DNA of 64,000 nt from Phaseolus vulgaris (GCF_000499845.2 NC_023749.2:36963843-37027842); one strand, 5' to 3'; counted from the stretch's first letter, positions 10,876-22,634 are shown. The notes: generated from the sequence alone by a model not told the origin. Numbers and translations: made by a program.

Positions 10876-12257
10876 ATGAGTGCTCAAGGCGAGATAGAGA
10901 GGTACAAGGCGCGACTCATTGTGAAGGGATACAAACAAAAGGAGGGAATCGACTACGATGAGGTGTTTGCTCCCACTGTAAGAATGGAGACGATTTGGTT
11001 GCTCATTTCCCAAGTGGCTCAATTTAAATGGTCAATATTTCAAATGGACGTCAAGTTGGCTTTCTTGAATGGTGTTCTTGAAGAAGAAGTCTACATCGAA
11101 CAACCACCCGGGTACATGAAAATCGGAGAAGAGAAGAAAGTGCTAAAATTGAAGAAGTCACTTTACGGGTTGAAGCAAGCACCGCGGGCATGGAATACTC
11201 ATATCGATACATACTTCAACGAGAACGGGTTCAAGCAATGTCCTTACAAGCATGCTCTTTACGTAAAGAACAGTGAAGGTAACATGATATTTGTTACTCT
11301 TTATGTTGATGATCTCATTTTTATGGGTAAAAATAATGAGATGATATAAGAGTTTAAGGGCACAATGAGACGAGAATTTGAGATGACAGATTTGGGATTG
11401 ATGAAGTGTTTCCTTGGTTTGGAGGTTAGACAAGAAAATACGAGTATTTTTGTATATCAGAGGAGACATACGCAAAAGAGATTTTGAAGAAGTACAAGAT
11501 GGAAAATTTTAACCCAATATCAATACCAATGGAACCAGATGCAAAACTCTCAAAGTTCAATGAAGGAGAATGTGTCGATGCAAGTAGATATCGGAGTTTG
11601 GTAGGAAGCCTTCATTATCTCATATGCACAAGGCCGAATCTTTCATTAAGTGTCGGCATCATAAGTCGATTTATGGAGGAACTGATCTACTCACATTGGA
11701 AGGCGTTGAAGCGAGTCCTACGATACATTCAAGGTACTGTATCACTTGGATTGTTCTACTCAAAAGCAGAAGATTACAAGTTGGTGGGTTACTCTGACAG
11801 CGATTGGTGGGGAGACATAGATAATCAATAAAGTACATCGGGATATGTATTCTTTATGGGCAACACAACATTTTCTTGGCTTTCAAAGAAGCAACCTATC
11901 GTGATGCTATCGACGTGTGAAATTGAATATGTGGTAGCATCTTGGTGTGTATGTCATGCGATATGGCTTAGAAACTTGTTGAGCAAGATGGAACTAAAGA
12001 AACTAGGTGCAATCGTGATTCAAGTTGAGAACAAATCAACAATTGAGTTGGCAAAGAACCCAGTGAACCATGAAAGAAGCAAACACATTGACTTTCATTT
12101 TCACTTTATCCGTGATCATGTGAAGAAAGGAAGTGTGGAATTAGTGCATATGGCAAGTCAGGATCAAATTGCGGATATCTTCACAAAATCGCTACTGAAA
12201 GTACTTTTTGACAAATACAAGAAGATGATTGGCATGATGGATGGTAGAAACGTTTAA
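10744..12257 (+). pseudogene. copia reverse transcriptase and RNase H, broken
   Basis: The reverse transcriptase runs from about 10744 (KKWQTAMDEEIKMIDGNNTW) through VRWVFKKKMSAQGEIERYKA and FQMDVKLAFLNG to TLYVDDLIFMG near 11300 (catalytic YVDD). A stop follows at 11347. The frame then continues through RT thumb and connection sequence (RYRSLVGSLHYLICTRPNLS near 11587) to RNase H (GYSDSDWWGDIDNQ near 11790, then STSGYVFFMG and HERSKHIDFHFHFIRDHV). A TAA at 11829 and a frameshift in the 11350-11484 gap break it. The C-terminus ends just before the purine tract at about 12262. It belongs to the element at 9306-13625. Confidence 0.88.
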
Positions 12258-12273
12258 GTCTATGGGGGAGTTT

Positions 12274-13625
12274 TGTTGAATAAACTTTAAAAGTTAGTTT
12301 GTGGGTTTTAAAATTATAAGTTACTAGAAAATAAAATAATGAGAGTTTTGATAGATGAAAAGTCAAAAGTTGTGAGTAAGATTTTATTATGTTGTTAGTG
12401 GAGTTTTAAGACCATAATGAAGACATGATGTGATTCCACTAGCACAATTAGAATGATTCTTGACATTCTTAGGAATCATCTTGAGTTGGTTATGAGATAG
12501 GCACTTTATCATAGAATTGGATCAAGGTTCTATGAACAAGAACTCACCAAAACTAGTGCCAAAACACAAACTCATATGGAAGTTCCAATTATTGTCAAAT
12601 TGAACCGATTAAAATGAGAGGAAAAGTAAATGAACCGATTGAAACTCTAAAGAAAGCAATTGAACCGAACAAAACATGAAAAGGAGCTACTGAACTGAAT
12701 TAAAACAGTAAGAAATTGAAAAGAACCGAACAAAAGTGCAAGAAAAGGAAGATGAACCGAATAAAAGAAACTACACTTGTTTTAGAGTTCATATGGACAT
12801 GGAAATGGAAGAACTAAATGGAGAAGAGAGGAAACTTATGTGGATGACGAACTTGATTGATGAGCACGCCACTTGAAGTGTGATTGCTCCAAGATAAGTG
12901 TGAATTGCCGCCACTTGAGGGAACCAAGGCTCTCAAGATGAGATTAGGAAGAGGAGAAATCAAATCTCACTCACTCAATCACCAAATTGGGAGAGTTTCT
13001 TTACTACAAATTCCAAATCTGCATTATGAAGGACCTAAGCCCTCCTTTTATAGGAACAAGGGCTGGTTATGAAGCTTACAAAACAAGCTAACCAAAAGTC
13101 CTTTGCATGCTACTCACTTCTAGCACCTAAAGTGAAGCATGAAGAGTCACCTTCTAGAAAATTCTAAACTAATGCCTAAAGATGCTTTTACAAAAGAGGT
13201 ATCTAAGGTTTCCCTCTAAGCACCTTTCCTAAAAACTATGTATTTAAACATTCTATATTATTTACAAATTTATAAAAGAAACTATAAAGAGAGATATTTA
13301 AATGAAGCCTATTCTTGAAAGCTTGTAGACTTCTTTGGCTTTATGGCTTGATCCTCTCTTTATTTTATGTCTTCTTTTTAATTTTGAAAAGACTAGAAGG
13401 AAGAACTTCAAATGTGTAGGTGAATGACCTCTCCCTTCATTAATAAAAGCCTCCTTTATTTGATTCTCATCAAGACTTTTCTAAAAGAGTTTCCTAAAGC
13501 CTATAAATAGGATGCTCTCTCAGTTGTAAGATACACCGCAGAAAGAAATACAATAGAGAGAAAAATACATGAAGAAGAGTGTCTTTTTAGAGAAAATTCA
13601 AGTATTAGTGGTTGTATGTTTTTCA
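12274..13625 (+). repeat. 3' LTR of the rearranged copia element, split by a solo LTR
   Basis: The LTR starts TGTTGAATAAAC at 12274 and ends TTTTTCA at 13625. Removing 12426-13472 leaves about 300 bp that align with the 5' LTR at 9306-9599. The LTR ends directly against TPS exon 2. Confidence 0.85.
12426..13472. mobile_element. 1,047-bp solo LTR inserted in the copia 3' LTR
   Basis: It begins TGATG and ends CATCA, an inverted terminal pair. It is flanked by AGACA on the left and AGACT on the right, an imperfect 5-bp TSD. Comparison with the uninterrupted LTR at 9306-9599 gives the empty site. It has no coding capacity and a run of degenerate GAACCGA-type words near 12600-12780. It resembles the LTR at 20312-21331 in length, ends and several internal words, so both are probably one family left by LTR-LTR recombination. 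Confidence 0.75.
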
Positions 13626-13843
13626 TCCTGTTGATAACAATTTCCTTTTCAAATTAAACTTCATCAACTCAGTTCAGCGTTTGGGTGTTTCTTATCATTT
13701 TGAACATGAAATTGATGAAGCATTGCATAAAATCTATGAGATTTCAACAAAGGAGAATAACATAGTAAGTTATGATGATGATCTTCATCATCTCGCTTTG
13801 CTCTTCCGCTTGCTTAGACAACAAGAATATCGTATTTCATCAG
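13626..13843 (+). pseudogene. Terpene synthase exon 2 fragment (locus 1)
   Basis: The sequence reads [20 protein letters not shown] followed by [20 protein letters not shown], and a GT donor (CAG/GTATGA) at 13844. This is the N-terminal helical domain of plant class I terpene synthases, which act on prenyl diphosphates. It is about 75% similar by eye to the exon 2 copy at 29999-30288. The start of the exon is missing because the copia LTR ends at 13625. No exon 1 is seen. It is a relic that cannot encode an enzyme. Confidence 0.88.
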
Positions 13844-14032
13844 GTATGATCTTACCACGTTCATCTTTAATTCCTCATCTGCATTTACACTTTTCATTAT
13901 ATCACTATTTCTTGCTATAAAAAAGAAGAAGGATATTTTGGGATACTCCAACCCAATTTATCCTAAAGAATTTCCGTCGTTAAACAAAATTAATACATTA
14001 TACCTCATGTTCCAGTTTGTATAACTGATTCA

Positions 14033-14313
14033 TGATGGGAAAAACGCACGCGGAAACAACACACATAATCACGAATCAACTGCAGAAAAATAAACGACAC
14101 TAGATTTAACGTGGTTCAGTCGCCAACTGCAACCTACATCCACCCGGGCAACTATTAGGTTTACATTATATCCTGTTGCACACCAATTACAAGTACAATG
14201 ATCTCTTTAAATAGAGATAAATAGAGATAATAAAGGGCCATAATAATTAAGCCCACTCACTAAACATGTGTCTAGCCAGCCCAACCCAATTGGTCCTGGC
14301 TTCATACCCAACA
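14033..14313 (-). repeat. 3' LTR of the gag-only copia element
   Basis: This 281-bp LTR starts (minus strand) TGTTGGGTATGAAGCC and ends CCCATCA. It is about 97% identical by eye to the other LTR. A purine-rich tract on the minus strand precedes it near 14316. Confidence 0.85.
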
Positions 14314-14475
14314 ATCTCTTACTTGAAGCCACGGAACAATGTTCACCTACGCTTCAACTGTGTACATGGTGTCTTGTCAGCCCAACCCAATTGGTCTTGA
14401 CTTCATACCAACAATCTCCCACTTGAAGTCACGGAACAATGTTCACCTGCGCTTCAACTGTGTACATGTACTTCT
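14270..14475. repeat. Roughly 100-bp tandem duplication at the LTR edge
   Basis: The block containing CAGCCCAACCCAATTGGTC, CTTCATACC, the AACAATCTC purine tract complement and GTTCACCTRCGCTTCAACTG occurs twice (about 14275-14370 and 14375-14470). The second copy carries a shortened LTR edge, so the LTR-to-interior junction was duplicated. Confidence 0.75.
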
Positions 14476-14725
14476 GTAATTTGTCGATGGAACTCATTGT
14501 TCCACCTCTAGTTGCCACCATCCTTCTTAATCATTTTGAAGACTTCGTTAAAACTCCCCTGAGTTTCAACACGTCAGTCACTGACCCGTTCTCTGTTCCT
14601 ACCGACTCCCACTTACAGGAACTGCCGGATCCTGGAACAACCTGAGAACAAACACTCTCCATATTCAACAAGAATTTTTCTAGAGAAGTTTCAACCGCTG
14701 GAATACTGGTTCTCCTAACCCACTG

Positions 14726-16055
14726 TCATCTGGGAACCTTAGCTGAAGCACGACCCGTGCTCCCACTGCCACAAGTACCTCTGACTGGTCTACCTGAACC
14801 TTTCCATGCTCGTTCATCCTGAATCTGACCTGTGGCTCTGGGTTTTTCTCTTGTAAAGACAACCCTCTTTTGCCCACGAGATTCTGTGAACCGGACTTTG
14901 TTTATCTTCTGAACTGGGATGGTCACTCCCTCAGACACGGTAATCTGACTATATACAACGAACCTCTCTTTTTTTCGCAGGCTATGATAAGATTTCCCTT
15001 GACGACCTTCCACTACTGATTTCTGAACTTCACTTCATGTCCCTGTTCGTCCAACTGCCTAACAGAAATCAAACTTTTCCTCAAGCTTAGAACAACTCTG
15101 ACATCCTTCAAAGTCCAAAAACCAACTGGTGTCTTCAACACTATGTCACCCATGCCCGCGTAACATCAAGAGTTCTATTGTCCGCTAGTCTTACCTTTCC
15201 AAAGTCTCCAATAACTAGATTCTGCAATGCTTCAGAATCCATGACCCAGGAATCCACACTGCTCTCCGCACAACAGACTAAAAGGTCCTCGTCCGCGGAA
15301 TCTTCTGCAATGCTGACTTGTTTATCATTTGGGCATTGATTCCTGAAATGCCCCACCTCCTTGCAGTTCCAACATGTTACACTTGAGCAATCCCAAGTCT
15401 TTGACTGACTCCTTCCGTTGTTCTTGCTCCCACTATCTCTGATATTTCTCTTACCTCTCATGACATATAGCGATTCACTAGATAATTCCCCAGAACTCCT
15501 TCTTCGGACATCCTCGCCAAGAATGAGATCACGAATCTTCTCAAAAGTGAATCCATCGGATCCCGCTGAACTGGTAACTGCTGTAACCGTTCCGGACCAA
15601 CTGTCAGGCAAAGACGATAACAGTAGTAAAGCTTGAACTTCATCATCGAACTTAATGCCCACTGACATAAGTCTGGCTAAGATCAAATTCGTTTTATTGA
15701 TGTGCTCAGTAACTGAACTGTCTTCCTTCATCCTTGTGTTTACCAATTCTCTAATCAGAAACACCTTGTTTGCAGCAGATGGCTTCTCGTACATGTTAGA
15801 CAATGCTTCCATGATACCTTTCGCTATCTTCTCCTTCAAAATGTTGAACGCAACATTCTTACTCAAAGAGAGTCGGATAACGGACATAGCTTTCCGATCC
15901 AAACCTACCCACTCTGCATTAGACATCTTTTCTGGCTTGTCATCCAAAGCCACATCCAAATCTTTTTGAACTAGCAAATCCTCAATTTGCATTTTCCACC
16001 AACTGAAATCTATACTATCAAATTTTTCAATTCGGAACCTCCCTTCTTCTGTCAT
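14726..16055 (-). pseudogene. copia gag with zinc knuckle and partial protease
   Basis: The minus-strand ORF 15141-16055 (304 residues) starts MTEEGRFRIEKFD with a UBN2-type gag domain (WWKMQIEDLLVQKDLDVAL near residue 20). It has a CCHC knuckle CWNCKEVGHFRNQC near residues 233-246 and then WVMDSEA, which is the copia protease motif WxxDSGA with Gly changed to Glu. Downstream, read through frame changes, LKTPVGFWTLKDVRVV and SLISVRQLDEQGHEV are the protease to GAG-pre-integrase region. The frame then decays. The intact gag could in principle still make capsid-like protein; the protease could not work with its altered active site. Confidence 0.85.
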
Positions 16056-16445
16056 CTCAAATGACTAGACGAGATACTCGGTACAACTGATTTCAGATCT
16101 TGGCAATCTTTTTTTTTTTAAATCAAGAAAAAAAAATTGCACCACCCAAAATCACTCACCAACAGACCTGGTCGCAGTCCCCACTGCCCTGGCGCTCCGC
16201 ACCACCACCGTCGCTGGTCACCGCTGTTGTGAAGCAGATTTGGGAAACCCTAAGCCTTAGGACGCTGCAAAACCCCTGCAAAACCCTAGCTTTGGGATGT
16301 TGTTGCCGCCTCTGCGAAACCCTAACTTTGGGACATTGTTGCCGCCTCTGCGAAACCCTAACTCTGGGACGCTACTGCAACCGCAATTTTCACATCTCGT
16401 CGATTAATTTCTGCTGATCGGATCTCTAGTGTGTAAACGAACCAA

Positions 16446-16458
16446 GCCTTTGATACCA
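16446..16458 (-). other. Primer binding site of the gag-only copia element
   Basis: The minus strand reads TGGTATCAAAGGC three bases inside the 5' LTR end (LTR edge at 16461), a tRNA-Met type primer site. Confidence 0.8.
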
Positions 16459-16460
16459 CT

Positions 16461-16741
16461 TGATGGGAAAAACGCACGCGGAAACAACACACATAATCAC
16501 GAATCAACTGCAGAAAAATAAACGACACAAGATTTAACGTGGTTCAGTCGCCAACTGCAACCTACATCCACCCGGGCAACTATTAGGTTTACATTATATC
16601 CAGTTGCACACCAATTACAAGTACAATGATCTCTTTAAATAGAGATAAATAGAGATAATAAAGGGACATAATAATTAAGCCCACTTACTAAACATGTGTC
16701 TAGTCAGTCCAACCCAATTGGTCCTGGCTTCATACCTAAAA
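16461..16741 (-). repeat. 5' LTR of the gag-only copia element
   Basis: This 281-bp copy matches 14033-14313 with only scattered substitutions, including CCCAACA against CCTAAAA at its outer edge. On the minus strand it leads into the primer site and gag. Confidence 0.85.
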
Positions 16742-17206
16742 ATTCCATGAACATATTGAAATTGCACGTGTTATAGAAATGTCATGTAGTCAAGTTTAGA
16801 AGAAAGATATGTTCAAACCAATTTGTAAATTTTTATTAAATTTAAATTTAGAAATTTTTATTGCACAACCTAAATGAAAATTACTTCATCAAAATTAAGT
16901 TGATTTGAACATACTATGGTGCATTTTTTACATTTTTTAAATAGAAAACTATATAAGAAAGAGAATAAAAATATCTATAATAATTTAAAAAACTATAAAT
17001 AAATATTTATTAATAATAAAAAATTATATCAAATATTAATATTATTTAATTACTAAAATAGTATTTAATTTAATTAATATAATAATTAATTATTTTTATT
17101 TTCTAAAAAATGATTTTTACTTAATAATATTCTTATAGGGATATAATAGTCTCTTTCAATCTTATTCTTTAAACAAAATTAAAGTAAACTTTCTAATGAT
17201 TAGCAG

Positions 17207-17344
17207 GTGGGTTATCTCCTCATTGGTTGATCTACCAGAATATATGAAATTATGTTATAAGACACTTTTGCATATTTTTGAAGAAACAGAGCAGGAGTTG
17301 AGAATCAAGGAAAAGAAGACTTCGTCAAGTATGCTAAAAAAGAA
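17207..17344 (+). pseudogene. Terpene synthase exon 5 fragment (locus 1)
   Basis: After an AG acceptor (GATTAGCAG) the sequence reads WVISSLVDLPEYMKLCYKTL then LHIFEETEQELRIKEKK, ending at a GT at 17345. This is the short exon of about 139 bp that follows the DDxxD exon in plant TPS genes (RWDxxxxxxLPEYMK block). The frame is open across the exon. Exons 3 and 4 should lie between 13844 and 17206 but are not there, so the DDxxD motif is lost. Exons 6 and 7 are not seen nearby. Confidence 0.85.
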
Positions 17345-18052
17345 GTACGGTTAATTATTTTTTAAATTGTTACTTTTAAAATTTTGTTTTTTCAATAGAA
17401 AATATCAAACTAATTGCATATTAGATTGCTTATATATTTGGTCATAACATTTTTTGCATTTGAAATCTCGAGTAATATTTTATTTTCTCATAAATAATTT
17501 TCAATGGTTGGAAGAATTAGGAAAATAGTCTTTTATTATGTACAATTAAAAATTCATAATGTTAGAATTAAATTATAATTTTTTACGAGTATGGTTATAA
17601 GTCATTCATATTAAATTTTTTAACGTATGTAATTTTTTTAAAGATTCTAACACTAGAACATGTTTGACCTATATTTTTTATTTTTATTTTATAAAAGTTT
17701 TCATATTAGACATCACTATACAACTTGACATCTGAGCTAGATTGATACTTCGAGTAACAATAATCATATGTCATCACATGAAAAAAGTATTATTATTAAA
17801 AAAAATAAAAAAAATACAAAAATATGGGAGAATTAGACCAAAACTCATATGTTAACAAAAACGATACATAGGTAGACTATACCTATTCATAAAGAATTCT
17901 AGGAGTAGACTAGATAAAAGCCTACTATACCGATGAAATGATTATCTATGAATAAATCTTAAATTAGTCAACTTATCAGAACACACATCCCCTTCACGAA
18001 AAATACGAGTGACCCTAAACTTGATTTTCCCACAGTAATTAAGACAAGTATT
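17345..18052. other. AT-rich stretch, nothing recognised
   Basis: AT-rich sequence with no ORF of note, no LTR pair and no RNA gene. It may be former TPS intron sequence. Confidence 0.5.
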
Positions 18053-21000
18053 TCATCGATTACGAAACATCCACGAAACATCAGTCCTAGCAGTAAATGC
18101 AACACAAATCAAAGCAGAATCACATTCAAGCTCGACATTAGTAAGCCCCATCTTTTGAGCTTCCTCCATAGCATGTACAACTCCATAAAACTCAGCAACC
18201 ATAACAGTCTGAACTTCAGGAAACGCAGAGAAAGAACAAATAAACTCCCTCATACTCCCATGAAAAATACGTCCACAAGTAGCAAGACCAGGATACCCCC
18301 TAGCAACCCCATCAGTGTTAATTTTAACCCATCCTGGTGAAGGAAACTCCCATCTAATAGAAAGAGGACAAAGAACTTTACCACTATGACGATTAGTACC
18401 AAAAAACTTAATCACGCTGAAATCCAACATATCATTCTTCATTGAAGCTTTAGACGAATTTTTCACTAGACAAATTAAATCTTTAATTACCGAAATAGCC
18501 CTAAAAACCTCAACCTTATCATGAAATCTAGCATAATTCCTCATACGCCATATCATCAAAATAGCAAAAGTTATCATAGCAAGCTTAATCAATTTAGCCA
18601 AAGGACTATCACTCTTAATAAAAGAAAGAAGATCATCCTTATTAGAGAAAAGAGAAGTAAAAAAAATTTGTCGAACCCAACTCAAAAAATAAATGTTAAA
18701 TAGATTCCTCACGCTTTTCACAAAGCGTACACATAGAACATATATGCAAACCTTTATTTTGAATATGTTGATCTGTAGGAAGCCGCCTATGAAAAACTTT
18801 CTAGAGTACAGTTTTGGAAGGCGGAATAGATGAAAACCAAATGAATTTACCCCAACCACAGGAAACTCCTAGTTCTAAGAAAAAATCCTAGCCGATTTAA
18901 GAATGAAACGACCAAACTCATCTAGAATCCAATTAGGAATATCATGTTCCTCCCTAACCATGATATGATTAAAAAAATGAGGCATCTACGGTAAAGATAA
19001 GGGAATATTCCAATCACAACTTGTCCAAAACTGAGAGACTGTATTTGGAATGCTAGCACCATCTGATTACCCTGCAATATTTGCTAAACAAGTAGTATAA
19101 CACCATTTATCATTTCCATAAATTAATAAAAGAACATGTACCAAAAGTCTAAGAAGTATAATCAAGTATAGTAAAATAAAACTGCTTGATTCCAAGCTAC
19201 AGAGATGAGGATCTATAAACCATTCTAAACTCGTCTTTTGATTTAAGAAACCTACTTTTAAGAGAAAAGACCAAGGCTTGTTGCTATAAGCAAAGTTCCA
19301 AGCAAGCTTAAGAAGATATGCATTATTTTCATGATGAAGATGAATAATCTTTAAATCTCCATTCTCAAGAGGAGAAAACAAATTGATCCCATTTCATGGT
19401 GACTATATGATATGAGTTGATTTTAGATTGCACATTTTAAAGGTTTCGCTTTTGTTTAGATTTTGGATTTTAGCAATTTAAAGGTGTGAACCCTAAGAAG
19501 ATCCCCACTGGATATGAACTTAACCAAGTGGTTAAGTGTGAAGGTTCACTTGATAAGGGCAAAGAGGAAAACACAATAATATGGTGATAAAAGCCGAAAG
19601 AAATTAAGGTGAAGACAAAACTTTGAACAAGACAAACAAGAAAAGCACGAAAAAGACACAAGGAAACTTACTTAACTTTAATTATGAAGATTTGAAAGGT
19701 TTTAGAAATTGAGAAAGCAAGTGGGATTAAACTCCACAATTACGAAAAAAATTTGTCATATAGTTAAAACCTCTTTTCGTAAGTGAAATTTGGAAAGTAA
19801 ATGCACTTGAAACATTTTGTGTAGTTTTTGCTTCCTTTTTTTTTTTGTCCTGAATTGACAGATTCAAATTTCCAGATGATTTTGTGCATGCGGATGGGAT
19901 TCACTTTTCAATTTTTAAAAAAGATAAGATATTGGGATTCAAGTTATATGAACGCTTGTAATCTATGTTTGGAATTAAATCAACCATTACTCTAACAACT
20001 TCTAAATTGGTTTTAGTTCTTCACAATTAAAATAAAAATAAGCAAAAAAAATGAAAGACTCCTAGAACACTAAGAACATCAGCGCAAGGAAAAGTGAGAA
20101 GAGAAAAAAATTCGACAGAAAACGGAATTCACAAAGCGAAATTTAAAGTGTTTAATGAATAAAAAGATAGAAACGGTAAATGACAGGAATTTAAAGGTGA
20201 AATTTAAATTTCTTGAATATAAAAGCGAGAATTTAAAAATGTGCAGAAATTTAAAGGCAAAATATCAAGTCAGCAATATAAGCACAAAATAACCATGCTC
20301 TGAATACCACATCATGTGAGTTGATTTTAGATTTCACATTTTAAAGGTTTCACTTTTGTTTAGATTTTGGATTTTAGCAATTTAAAGGTGAGAACCCTAA
20401 GAAGATCCCCATTGGGCACAAACATAACCAAGTGGTTAAGTAAGTGTGAAGGTTCACTTCACAAGGGCAAAGAGAAAAACACAATAATATGGTGACAATG
20501 ATGTAAAGGTGCGGAATTGAAGAGAACATGAAAAAGGAAACGAAACAAGACTAAAATGATAAAGAATGACCGAATGGAAGGAACGTTAAAGAACATGAAA
20601 TGGAAATGGATAATGGAACAAATAAAGAAGGAAAAAGATGAAGGGATGAAAAGAACTTATGGATGAGAAAGGGAATTCACGCCACTTGGAGCAGAGGGAC
20701 TCCAAGATGAGTGATGCAAGAGTCACCATTTGAGATGTCACTCACTCAATATAAGACTCAGAGTTGCAACTTAGGATACTATCCATCCAAGATAAGATCC
20801 AGATAAAAAGGAGTACTCAAAATCTCAATTCCCTCAAACAGAGTTTCTTTACTCAAAATTTCAATGTGTAAATACATGGAGGAAGACACCCTTTAATAGG
20901 AAGGAGTAACTTGGAGGGCAAGATGAGTGAGAGGTAGAAAAGGAAGGGGAGAGGGGCTGCCTAGGGTGTTGACCATGGTCAAAACCATCCCTTAGGCATA

Positions 21001-21493
21001 ACTTCTAGAAGTTAGCGCTATATTCTAACCCTAATGGACTAGGCACAAGCTAAAGTGATAAATACACCCCCTTATTATGCTAAATAAACCTACTCTAGCC
21101 TATTCTACTATTTGGACCCCAAAAGTGAGCCCAAATTATTTACAACATGTTTTTACATTTAAGAAGACCAGAAGAAAGAATAGTTGATGTTCTGGTGTAT
21201 GCCCCGTTCTTCTTCTGGTAAGGTCTGTCAGATCTTTGGTGGGTCCTTGACTTGATTGTTGAGATGACTGCTGACTGTGTGAATTGTCTCTTGAATCCTT
21301 GGTCATCTATTTGTCTTCTTGGATTATATCACTGTGCCTTTTCTCAGAATACCACCAGTCCAAATAAAATTTAGATACCACTGCTTAACTTGATTAAGAA
21401 GTGAAATAGGTCATTTATACATATTAAAGTTATAAGCTAGAAATCCAATAATCACCATATTGACCAACTGAATTCGACACACGAGGAAACGTG
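18053..21493 (-). pseudogene. LINE 3' half: RT C-terminus, zf-RVT and RNase H, split by insertion
   Basis: On the minus strand, 21493-21337 reads CRIQLVNMVIIGFLAYNFNM then YKWPISLLNQVKQWYLNFIW, the C-terminal RT region of plant L1 elements. It resumes below 19403 with SPLENGDLKIIHLHHENNAY and KLAWNFAYSNKPWSFLLK. It goes on to a zinc-knuckle-like zone (near 18740) and an RNase H domain at 18053-18859 (WVKINTDGVARGYPGLATCG with catalytic Asp; AEFYGVVHAMEEAQ with Glu; VELECDSA). An LTR element (19408-21331) interrupts it. The upstream edge is at element A. Stops and frameshifts make it dead. Confidence 0.83.
19408..21331 (-). mobile_element. Truncated LTR element inserted in the LINE
   Basis: The unit begins TGATATGAG and ends ATTATATCA (inverted terminal TGATAT/ATATCA). 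Flanks CTATA (19403-19407) and CTGTG (21332-21336) are a decayed TSD; joining the LINE across them restores its reading frame (LRKGTVTMKW). One LTR of 1,020 bp is 20312-21331. A partial second LTR starts at 19408 (TGATATGAGTTGATTTTAG, matching 20312 onward for about 160 bp). Between them a minus-strand TGGTATTCAGAGC near 20297-20309 is a likely primer site. No protein domain is seen inside, so it is a non-coding, deleted element. Confidence 0.75.
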
Positions 21494-21498
21494 TCTCC

Positions 21499-22614
21499 TG
21501 TTAGAATGTATGGCTTTAAACTAGAAGGGGGGGTGAATTGTTTAAAGGGGGTTTTCGCAAACTTTTTAAGCTAGAATGAAATTCTTTGCAAGAAACCAGA
21601 TTAAGAATTCAGTTAGCCAAGAAACAGAACTCAAAACAGTAAAGCACCAGAAAAACAATCGGTTGTTTTGCAGAAACAATCGGTTGTTTATACCAGTAAA
21701 AATAACAACAACTGAATTTAAAGAGTTTAAGGAAGAAAGAGATGCACAAAAAGTTTATACTGGTTCACTCTTAAACCAAGAGCTACATCCAGTTTCCCAG
21801 AAACCACTAGGGAATCCACTAGGTAATCAAAACCAGATTACATACACACACCACTAAAGAAGTGACCTTGATTCCCTCAAGAAACACACTTCCTTTGGCT
21901 CAGCACACACACACACCAAGAATGTTGATCTTGACAACCTCAAGAGCACACAACCCTTCTTGGCTTTACAAGACCAGAATGTACACAGTTTCAGAACGAA
22001 TTACACTTGTTAAAGAATCAACTGAAATCAATACAAATGTAATCTTATTCCACTTCTCTCTTGAATAACCAAAGCTCAAAGTGAAAACTCAAATGTTTGA
22101 AAGATCTTTGTGAAAAACTCAAATATGTTTTTCTTTCTTGTTTTTTGTTATAAAACATTAACAAACTATTTATAGCATTCAAATCTTGGTTAAAGCATTT
22201 AAAGCAGAAGCGTATTCAGTTATAAAATCATTTAAAGCTCACTAAACTAACAAAACTGATTCTATTAGAGTTTTCATACAAACAATCGATTGAAAGAGCG
22301 AATCAATCGGTTGTTTTGGTTTGACAGCAAGTCAACCAATCAAAACAATTTTCAAACTTTTTCAAAAATACCTAAGTATAAAACAATCGGTTATTTCGAC
22401 AAAACAACAGGTTGTTTTTCACTTCGTTTGAAAAACACTTTAAACTTAAAAGATTTGAAAACACTTAAGTTTTAGATTCAACAAAGAGTGGATTACAAAG
22501 ATAAACTACCCCAGATCCTACTCTAAAACACATCAGCAACTTCAAGCAATTCTAACCTTCCATCAAACGCTAGGATTTGGATTCTTCAAAGCTTTGATCA
22601 TACTTGATTCTACA
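21499..22614 (-). repeat. 3' LTR of element A
   Basis: This 1,116-bp LTR reads TGTTAGAATG at its plus-strand left edge and TTGATTCTACA at its right edge. A minus-strand TATAAATAG box lies at 22166-22175. It carries three AACAATCGGTTGTTT-type pairs (near 21653, 22286 and 22382). Confidence 0.88.
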
Positions 22615-22634
22615 ATCTCCCCCTATTTGATGAA
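22615..22634 (-). other. Polypurine tract of element A
   Basis: The minus strand reads CAAATAGGGGGAGAT directly before the 3' LTR start, the usual site that primes plus-strand synthesis. Confidence 0.8.

Larger units (their letters stand above)
9306..13625 (+). mobile_element. Rearranged Ty1/copia retrotransposon with two LTRs, missing much of gag-pol
   Basis: The 5' LTR is at 9306-9599 and the 3' LTR at 12274-13625 (split by another LTR). A tRNA-Met primer site follows the first LTR and a purine tract (ATGGGGGAG) precedes the second. Between them only a short gag piece, a duplicated RT-start block and RT plus RNase H survive; protease and most of integrase are gone. The 5-bp flanks do not match (TTAAA on the left, TCCTG on the right). 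The left flank is CACTA transposase and the right flank is terpene synthase exon 2. This suggests a recombinant of two insertions rather than one clean insertion. Confidence 0.8.
14033..16741 (-). mobile_element. Non-autonomous gag-only Ty1/copia element
   Basis: On the minus strand the 5' LTR is 16461-16741 and the 3' LTR is 14033-14313. Flanking bases ATTCA (14028-14032) and ATTCC (16742-16746) form a near-perfect 5-bp TSD. The interior holds gag and a start of protease/GAG-pre-integrase, then degraded linker sequence; integrase, RT and RNase H are absent. At 2.7 kb with clear LTRs it resembles a terminal-repeat-with-gag element that depends on enzymes in trans. It sits in what was an intron of TPS locus 1. 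Confidence 0.85.
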
